From contig JAOXYB010038063.1 in assembly GCA_028565635.1 (NCBI GenBank), forward strand, positions 1 to 13,456: 13,456 nucleotides of DNA. The letters run 5' to 3'. The DNA is from Phoronis ovalis (Eukaryota; Phoronida; Phoronidae). The notes beneath the pieces are model-generated. The model was given only the letters and a program-made list of their open reading frames with translations, had not been told where the DNA came from and did no database searches. Both the position numbers and the translations under genes were made by a program. Below are positions 1 through 5,654 of the stretch, piece after piece (the stretch's first letter is position 1; every line of letters starts with the position of its first letter).

Positions 1-72
<72 letters not shown>

Positions 73-102
73 CCCTCCCTCTCTCTCCCCTCCCTCTCTC
101 TC
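1..102. repeat. (TC)n microsatellite
   Basis: An uninterrupted TC run of about 70 bases continues into an imperfect C-rich pyrimidine stretch ending at 102. The left limit is the window edge. It lies in PAICS intron 3, where the transcript would carry (GA)n starting about 34 nt after the 5' splice site. Confidence 0.97.
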
Positions 103-136
103 ATTTACAATGCGTCCTACACTTGAAATAATTTAC

Positions 137-315
137 CTTGTAAAAAATTTCAAGTTTAGGAGGGCTAAATCTATAGCCTTCTTTAACTCCTGGATTTCTT
201 CTTAAATATGAGCCAGTAGCAATACGACGGGTCACCCATTCAATGGGAATCATATGACATTTCTCTGCAATAAAGGCAGTTTCTCCATGTTGTCTAACAA
301 AATGAGTCTTCACAC
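137..315 (-). CDS. PAICS: PAICS exon 3 (residues 80-139)
   Basis: The acceptor is TTCCAG at 321-316 and the donor GTAAAT starts at 136, read on the minus strand. The exon is 179 nt: it completes the split Gly80 and encodes 59 whole codons, ending in phase 0 after Lys139. It carries the SAICAR synthetase signature (residues 102-115) and the conserved RNPGVKEGY block. Reading continues open upstream of the acceptor for some codons, but that stretch does not resemble PAICS. Confidence 0.95.
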
Positions 316-1780
316 CTGGAATTATTAAAATGTTAATTTGTATTCTCAAACAGCAGGTTTGAGTCTCCGGAAATCTGTTCAAGTTCGCAAGTAACTTAAG
401 CAAGTGCACAAAAATGACGGTTCTTTAGTAGCAAGTTTGAAAAACAGAAGAAATGTTTGCATAGGGGGAAACAGGCGCTTGGGTGAGGATTGAAAGTTCA
501 AATCCATGTTGGTTAGATGGGCCTGATATACTATTGTTTAAACTGCCTTCTGTAAATAGTAGTTTGTTATAAAGTGCCTCAGTATTTAAAGCTGGCAAAT
601 GCTGACGGAAGATATAACACTTAAAAGTATACATGTTTTGAAATTATACAAAATAAACTTAATAAATGAGCAATTTATTTTTCTGTAAATAAGTCAGGAT
701 TATTTATATAATTTGAAATGTAAAAGTCAAAAGAATATAAGAAAAAACCACTCAACCTAAATATTAGTACAAACTTTACACAAAAATATACATGGCTACA
801 AACCTGTGTAACATTTCTGAAATTCGATCAAATTATATGAAATTTCAAAACTTTTGCTTCAGAAAAAAAATCAACAAAATTGAGTGATCGAAATTTTTTG
901 CAAAGCAAAATTTTAAAAGTCTGAGACAGCCTTTGTAGAGATTTGTGTAAGTAGTATGTAGGTTTAGGGGTTTCTCACTTATATTTTAGGAAATTTAACC
1001 TTTTAACCCATAATGGCAGCCATACAGGTCACACAGCCTACTCAGATACAAAAGCACTACAGATTTAGAAAGTCTGAGTTGGATACTTTTAAAATACATA
1101 TACTCTTTTTGGTCTATCTTTTAATTCAATTATACAAAATTTAGCAAACCGAATCCAATTTTTGCAAATATTTATCAGACAGAAATCCAAAATTTAAAAT
1201 TATTTAATTAAAAATTCATTTTCTTGAATTTTTTTGTTAGTAATTTGGAAGAAATCGATCTCTTTTGCAGCAAATCAAATTAACAATTTCTTGAACGATC
1301 TGGAACCAATAAATAAAATTAAAGTAAAAGGATACAATCCCAATCTAAGATTTGCATCTCAGCCTCACATCCACACCCAAAAATAATTATCCCTGGAAAT
1401 TAATACAGGGCCTACATGTGCGTACCGAGTTACGTGCAGTCATTTCAATATACCAGAAAATACTAACCAGCATTTTTGAGCAACTCAAATACTCTACAAG
1501 TGGTCGATGTCGATATAGCAGCTTTTCCTTCCAATTCATTTGAACGAGCTCCATCCCCTGCAGTGATACGATCTTTTGACTGAAGCAGCACGTCTCCTGG
1601 ATAATCAGGTAGGTCATGAACTAGCTTGGTTTTCCCTTCGATAATTACTTTACCAAGTTGTAATTCATCTACAAAGTAATAGCATTTTAAATGATGTTAG
1701 ATAACTTATATATTTATTGGAAAACTACGGCTTTACATCGCCAGCTCCATCTACGGATTGAGTGCCACTACACTAATTGT

Positions 1781-1826
<46 letters not shown>

Positions 1827-4800
1827 AAAATACCCGGTCGTTTCCTAGTTTTCACAAATAATATTTAAAAGTTATTTCATATTTTAAAAGGAACATCACA
1901 CATAAATAAAACATTATTTTTATCTCAGAGTTAAAGTCAGAATATAAAACATCTTATCAATGGGTATAAAAGTCAGAAAAGAGACCTCAGGATTTGTAAA
2001 CAAACTGTGAGTTTGTGAACTGATTTATTGGTGAATTGTTTTTGAAAACTGTGGTGAATGGTGAAAATAGCACTGTTAACCAGTGAACATCGAATGAGAT
2101 TTAGAACTTCCCCTCTAACCTAAATCACCGTTGAACGCTAGCTTGGACAGATTATTGAACAGGAAGATCGAGTTCAATATCTTTGTAGGATCTTCGACAG
2201 CCTTTTTTATGACTTAATTCATCTCCAAGCTCAACAAATGTCTACAGTGCACGTCTACTTGGGGCAGACCCCCGATGACCCATTCTGTCCTGCCGGAGTT
2301 TATCTATGGTCTGCTAAATGTATCAACTTTTTCTAACTTTTATGTAACTTTTTGCTGATGACTGTTTAGTGTATCAGTCTATCAAAACACTTCAAGATAG
2401 TAGAATACTACATACAGAACCCTAGTGTATTGGTAAATTGGGCAAAGAAGTACGTGGCAAATGATTTTCAATTCTTACCTCTTACATGTTACACCTTGCT
2501 TCATTTATAGATCCTGAAGTAACTTGAACCTAATCCCTGCCCGTCAAAATCAATTTGAAAATGCTGCCCAACTATAGTAGACAGTCACAACACATGACAT
2601 AATTTCCAACAACCAATGAAATAATTAGCTTCTAACAGGACGTGCCCTTCTTCATAGTAACTGATCGTCCCTATATAAAAATTTGGTTCTCACAAGTTCT
2701 CATTGGCTGTAGTCACGAGACTTTGATAATTGTTCAGATCATGTGATATAACCCAATAAATGAGAGCTATAGGGGGGTACCTTGAGTAACGAGTATTGGG
2801 GTCTGTTAAGTGCGAGCACTGCCTTGGCCTGTTAAGTGCGACCAGCGAGCGTTGTCCTTTAGAGACCATTTTTGTTTCGTAATTTTTGATAACTATTTTT
2901 TTGGTTGTTGATTTTTTTGGCAACCGTTTTTTTTTTTGGTTGTTCATTTCTTCTTCAGTGCGAGCATTGCCGAATTTTAAGTGTGAGCATTGTACCTTGA
3001 CATTTTATTGTGTGTTCTAGGTCGGACATGTGGCATGGTCTGCTTCAATGAAACAAAACTGTCTTTTGAGTTCAACGTTCATCTGTCTCACCCCTCCAGC
3101 TATACAAGCGGTCTAATTTATGAGGGGGGGTAGTCTGTTACAGTCCGTTGATTAACGTTGGCTTTTTACTCCGCCAGTCCGCTGATTAACGTTGGCCATT
3201 TCAGAGTCTATGAAGCTACCATATGACATAAAATTTGAATTTAGAGGTAAGAAGCTATAAAATATGAAAGTGTTAAACGATATAAACTGAGATTTATTGG
3301 CTCTGACACTCAGGGTGATCAACACAATCTATAATCACTCATACAGGTCAAACACCAACTATATCTTGGTGTAGAAGTATCTATAGACTTGTCATGGAAT
3401 TTTCACGAACAACCAAAAAAAGCTAACTGAATGTTAAACTTTCTACGCAGAAACCTCATGGATGTTTTTCTATAGTCAAAGAATCTGCATACAAGAAATT
3501 ATAGCTCGACCCAACCTGGAAAATGCACACACAGTCTGGGACTCCTATTAACAGAAATTAAAACATCAATAGATTAGAAGTCATCCAAAGGAAAGCAGCT
3601 ACAGATTTTGTTATGGCTGGCGATCAAGTGTCAATGACGGCAGTGACTGCAAATCAGAAGATTTGTTGCAAGGATGTGCATACTCTGGAACACTCTTCAT
3701 TATAACTAGAAACGCCTTTTAGCAAAGGCCAGGTTGCACACAAATAAATAGTTGGAGTTGGATATATCCAGACCTATTAGGATTATCCTGGACCCATGGA
3801 TGTCCAAAGACCTCTGGATGACCTTACCTCTTTTCAAAAGTTTCGTGTAATATTGAGATTTTGATTGTTTGACCTTTTGGACCTCAAAGGCAGCTAAATG
3901 GCCTTTTAACTTCATTTTTGAACTTTTCATCAAATTTCTGGATTTTTTTTTTTGACCTTTTGACCTCAAAATGACCATATGACCTTAGATTACCTGTAAA
4001 TGACATAAAACCATCATTTTCGTAAGTTAAATGCAATTAAGATTTTGACCGTTTGACCCCTAAATGGTCAGCTAACTTACCCCAGGGATGTTATATATAT
4101 CAAATTACATGACTGTAGCACCACTTTGTCTTGATTTAGACACTCTTCCTTATTAAACGTAGCTAAAAATAAAAAAATCTGACTTTTTGACCCATAAAAG
4201 ACCTCAAAAATCATTATGTTTACCTTTAGGTGACCATATACCATCATTTTTGAAGGTTTTAAGACATTTTTGAAATTTGACCTACTGACCTAATTGACCT
4301 CTGACCTAATGTTTGTATGTCCCCCTCCCTACTAAGTACATACCTCAAGTTTGGTCCCTGTAGCTCAAAGCGTTTCCAAGTTATAGACGTTTGAAAATTG
4401 GAAGAAAAAAGAAAAACAGAAAAAAAAGAAAAAAAGATACAATCTCAATAGATTGCACTTGCTGTGCAACCTAATGATGTTACAATAACTATTCCGTTGT
4501 CAACATATCAGAAACCATTAATTCGGCCACCAGATGACGCATGTACATGTTTACCGGAAAACCAACTGCCCAGCAGTAATTTTATCCAGAACAGCACTTT
4601 GATGTTCATATACCGTTAGTTTTTATACTTAGCAATACGTCTATAGATCCTGTTGGGTAACCAAGTAGAAGTTGAAGTAAACAAATCAAGCTCACCGACA
4701 GAATGCCCAGGCTCAAACCACGTGCTTACTACTGACCTACTGCACTAGGCCTACTACGAATGTGACAAAATAATTTGTAGCTAGTATAATTGCAGTCAGT

Positions 4801-4913
4801 TATGTAAAACAGGATAAAACTATCAATTTTCAGTAATAGTTGATGCAGTCAAAGGCATAAAAAAGGTGAAACTTACCAGTTTCCATTTTCTGTTTCTTTT
4901 CGGGGATTTCCAT
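137..4913 (-). CDS. PAICS: PAICS, 5' part of gene (exons 1-3, residues 1-139): SAICAR synthetase domain
   Basis: Three exons on the minus strand join in frame into 139 residues. In animals PAICS is a cytosolic bifunctional purine-synthesis enzyme: AIR carboxylase (step 6) plus SAICAR synthetase (step 7, CAIR + Asp + ATP to SAICAR). Only the start of the synthetase domain is visible. It shows the nucleotide-loop motif EGKTK (residues 23-27), SKDRITAG (43-50), LEGKAA (58-63), GETAFIA (90-96) and the synthetase signature [14 protein letters not shown] (102-115), then RNPGVKEGY (119-127). The start codon at 4913-4911 has A at -3 and G at +4. All three introns begin with GT and the two complete ones end in AG; phases are 1, 1 and 0. 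The leader before the domain is Lys/Glu-rich. Known animal PAICS is about 425 residues, so roughly two thirds is off the left edge; fusion to the carboxylase domain is inferred from the family. It is divergent to PPAT. Confidence 0.95.
316..1467 (-). other. PAICS intron 2, no recognisable features
   Basis: This is AT-rich intronic sequence between exons 3 and 2, with many homopolymeric A/T runs. Short open frames at 425-634 and 1352-1543 resemble no known protein. I see no transposon ends, RNA genes or strong repeats. Confidence 0.7.
1468..1668 (-). CDS. PAICS: PAICS exon 2 (residues 13-80)
   Basis: The acceptor TTTGTAG ends at 1669 and the donor GTTAGT starts at 1467 (minus strand). The exon is 201 nt: two bases completing Asp13, 66 codons, and one base of Gly80. 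It encodes the first strands of the SAICAR synthetase fold, including [16 protein letters not shown] and NELEGKAA. The frame joins exactly to exon 3. A longer open frame in another phase overlaps it but has no resemblance to a protein family. Confidence 0.95.
1785..1823. repeat. (AT)n microsatellite
   Basis: About 39 bases of uninterrupted AT dinucleotide lie in PAICS intron 1, about 115 bp upstream of exon 2 in transcript order. Confidence 0.97.
2085..2520 (+). pseudogene. Decayed LINE reverse transcriptase, palm-domain fragment
   Basis: Reading at 2348-2383 gives [12 protein letters not shown], the catalytic FADD motif (2351-2362) of a LINE-type reverse transcriptase, followed by a diverged continuation including LVNWAKK in a shifted frame. 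Upstream, scattered matches such as FRTS, AF and SKLNK suggest earlier palm motifs in shifting frames. Stops and frameshifts are frequent, so nothing functional remains. The element is most like the CR1/L2/Jockey group in style, an assignment from memory of motif spacing only. It lies antisense inside PAICS intron 1. The left limit is uncertain. Confidence 0.7.
2805..2995 (+). repeat. Four diverged copies of a TTAAGTGCGAGCATTG-like motif
   Basis: Related copies appear at about 2806, 2832, 2957 and 2977 (for example TTAAGTGCGAGCACTG and TTAAGTGTGAGCATTG). The second is expanded and the spacing is irregular. GTACCTTGA occurs on both sides of the cluster (2777-2785 and 2992-3000). The meaning is unknown. 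Confidence 0.55.
3141..3196 (+). repeat. 22-bp direct repeat, two copies
   Basis: CAGTCCGTTGATTAACGTTGGC at 3141 is repeated at 3175 with a single T-to-C change, 34 bp apart. Each copy contains the palindromic core GTTAAC-like GATTAAC. It is probably a small tandem duplication. Confidence 0.85.
3347..3750 (+). pseudogene. Decayed LINE reverse transcriptase, C-terminal fragment
   Basis: The first frame gives [15 protein letters not shown] (about 3360-3405), then KKAN, a stop and NFLRRNL. After a frameshift come [21 protein letters not shown] and [10 protein letters not shown]. These are the standard C-terminal blocks of CR1/L2/Jockey-type LINE proteins, in the right order and at normal spacing. 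At least three stops and several frameshifts show it is dead. It probably belongs to the same element as the FADD fragment at 2348. Those two blocks normally lie about 230 nt apart but are about 1 kb apart here, so something was inserted between them. Confidence 0.8.
3780..4475 (+). repeat. TGACCT-rich interspersed repeat with A-rich tail
   Basis: TGACCT or TGACC recurs throughout 3815-4310. The stretch ends with a distinctive segment (4335-4400, GTTTGGTCCCTGTAGCTCAA onward), an A/G-rich tail (4401-4438) and two overlapping small hairpins (4440-4469). The layout resembles the 3' part of a dispersed element common in marine invertebrate genomes, judged from memory. No coding region or inverted ends are visible. 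An open frame on the minus strand (3706-3978) is low complexity and not credible as a gene. Confidence 0.5.
4476..4876 (-). other. PAICS intron 1, promoter-proximal part
   Basis: This is unique-looking sequence between the TGACCT-rich repeat and PAICS exon 1. Apart from the CACGTG E-box at 4719-4724 I see nothing in it. Confidence 0.6.
4719..4724. promoter_or_regulatory. Canonical E-box CACGTG in PAICS intron 1
   Basis: CCACGTGC sits about 150 bp inside PAICS intron 1, downstream of PAICS exon 1. CACGTG is the MYC/MAX core, and vertebrate PAICS and PPAT are known MYC targets with E-boxes near their shared promoter. It is the only CACGTG I noticed in the window; one hexamer could occur by chance. 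Confidence 0.4.
4877..4913 (-). CDS. PAICS: PAICS exon 1 coding part (residues 1-13)
   Basis: Thirty-seven coding nucleotides run from ATG (4913-4911) to a strong donor GTAAGT starting at 4876 on the minus strand. They encode [12 protein letters not shown] plus the first base of Asp13, and the phase (1) matches exon 2 exactly. The leader is not conserved with vertebrate PAICS, so the assignment rests on the good start context, the consensus donor and phase agreement. A weaker out-of-frame ATG lies 7 nt upstream (4920-4918). Confidence 0.85.
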
Positions 4914-4998
4914 ATTTCATAAAGAATAAATTTGCCTTTTTAGTCTCTTAGTTTTATTCGTGCCAAGAAATCGTGTTTTCAAAAGGGCCTTTTCACAG

Positions 4999-5003
4999 CC
5001 AAT
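4999..5003 (+). promoter_or_regulatory. CCAAT box (possible NF-Y site)
   Basis: AGCCAATGC matches the extended NF-Y consensus and lies 86 bp upstream of the PAICS start codon, on the strand opposite to PAICS. NF-Y sites are frequent in divergent promoters. A five-base core is common by chance, so this is only a candidate. Confidence 0.4.
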
Positions 5004-5256
5004 GCTTCCTACGCTAAGAAATAGAGTTATGAAATTGTCATGTATTTTCATTAATGTAATCACATTAAAGACTTATGAAAATTAACATATACATGAAATA
5101 AAAACTTTTTCAATAGGTGCAAAATGAACGTCAGTAGTATGCGATATGTGATCAATTTATCAACTGCAAGCGTAGTAACAGATTTATCAATGAAGAAGAT
5201 CTTGGGCAACATGTGCTTGTCTAACCTGTTTCACTAATTGACCTGGGAAGTTTGTA

Positions 5257-5261
5257 CCAAT
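5257..5261 (+). promoter_or_regulatory. CCAAT motif, second copy
   Basis: GTACCAATACA lies near the middle of the divergent promoter, about 260 bp upstream of the PPAT start codon. Its flanks fit the NF-Y consensus less well than the copy at 4999. Confidence 0.25.
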
Positions 5262-5520
5262 ACAAGGGGTGCAGGGTCATAAAAACATAAAGTGTACTTA
5301 ACGTAATAGTGTATGTAATATTCCTTTGCTTAAAACAAAGATAACTAATTCAAGACTTCTAAAAAACGCAAGCAGTATGACAAAACTGTCTGCGACAGGG
5401 TTTCTTGTCGCTCAATACATATCCAGTTATTTTCCCTACGCTTGGATTCAACCATTATGAATACTATTATGCCGGCCGTAAAATTTGAAAATAGATACTT
5501 CCCTTCGCACATTTCAGAAA

Positions 5521-5654
5521 ATGGCTTCGACTTTGGAAGAAGCTGGTATGAATGAAGCATGTGGGGTTTTTGGATGTGTAGCTTCTGGAAACTGGCCAAC
5601 CGATTTGGACGTAGCTTCAATTATCTGTCATGGATTAGTCGGTTTACAGCACCG
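5521..5654 (+). CDS. PPAT: PPAT exon 1 (residues 1-45)
   Basis: The coding part is 134 nt from the ATG at 5521 to the donor GTAAGC at 5655, splitting Arg45 in phase 2. It holds the leader (13 residues), catalytic Cys14 and the GLVGLQHR block. The first ATG of the open frame is used because it gives a leader close to the 11 residues of human PPAT and has a good start context. Confidence 0.95.

Larger units (their letters stand above)
2521..3340. other. Probable insertion splitting the LINE remnant
   Basis: This stretch separates the LINE FADD block from its YLGVEV block and has no LINE resemblance. It holds T-rich runs, the AAGTGCGAGCATTG motif cluster (2805-2995), a CAACC/GGTTG hairpin around a T run (about 2921-2942), a G-rich tract (3123-3130) and a short duplicated segment (3141-3196). 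I could not find clean terminal repeats or a target duplication that would define it as one mobile element. Confidence 0.4.
4914..5520. promoter_or_regulatory. Shared divergent promoter / 5' UTR region of PAICS and PPAT
   Basis: The 607 bp between the two start codons contain both 5' UTRs and the transcription start sites, unless an unseen 5' exon exists. No transposon-like sequence is seen here, unlike all the large introns around it. Two CCAAT motifs are present (4999-5003 and 5257-5261). There is no convincing TATA box in a position I could defend; an ATAAAAA stretch at about 5279 is only a weak candidate. The PPAT-PAICS pair is known to be divergently transcribed from a shared region in vertebrates; applying that here is inference from position. 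Confidence 0.8.

Noticed and set aside
2771-2790. GGGGGGTACCTTGAGTA, resembling the MITE ends at 6032 and 6540
   Set aside because: The order of sub-blocks differs from the true ends, there is no CCC before the G run, and no matching inverted end or target duplication was found nearby.
2690-2947. Minus-strand open frame starting with a Lys-rich peptide
   Set aside because: The Lys run comes from T-rich tracts in the repeat cluster; no conserved motif is present.
3706-3978. Lys-rich 90-codon minus-strand open frame
   Set aside because: It is a low-complexity translation of the TGACCT-rich repeat, overlaps the LINE tail on the other strand and matches no known domain.
5345-5620. 91-codon minus-strand open frame across the promoter and PPAT exon 1
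   Set aside because: It is antisense to the conserved PPAT exon 1, resembles no protein family and has no exon support.
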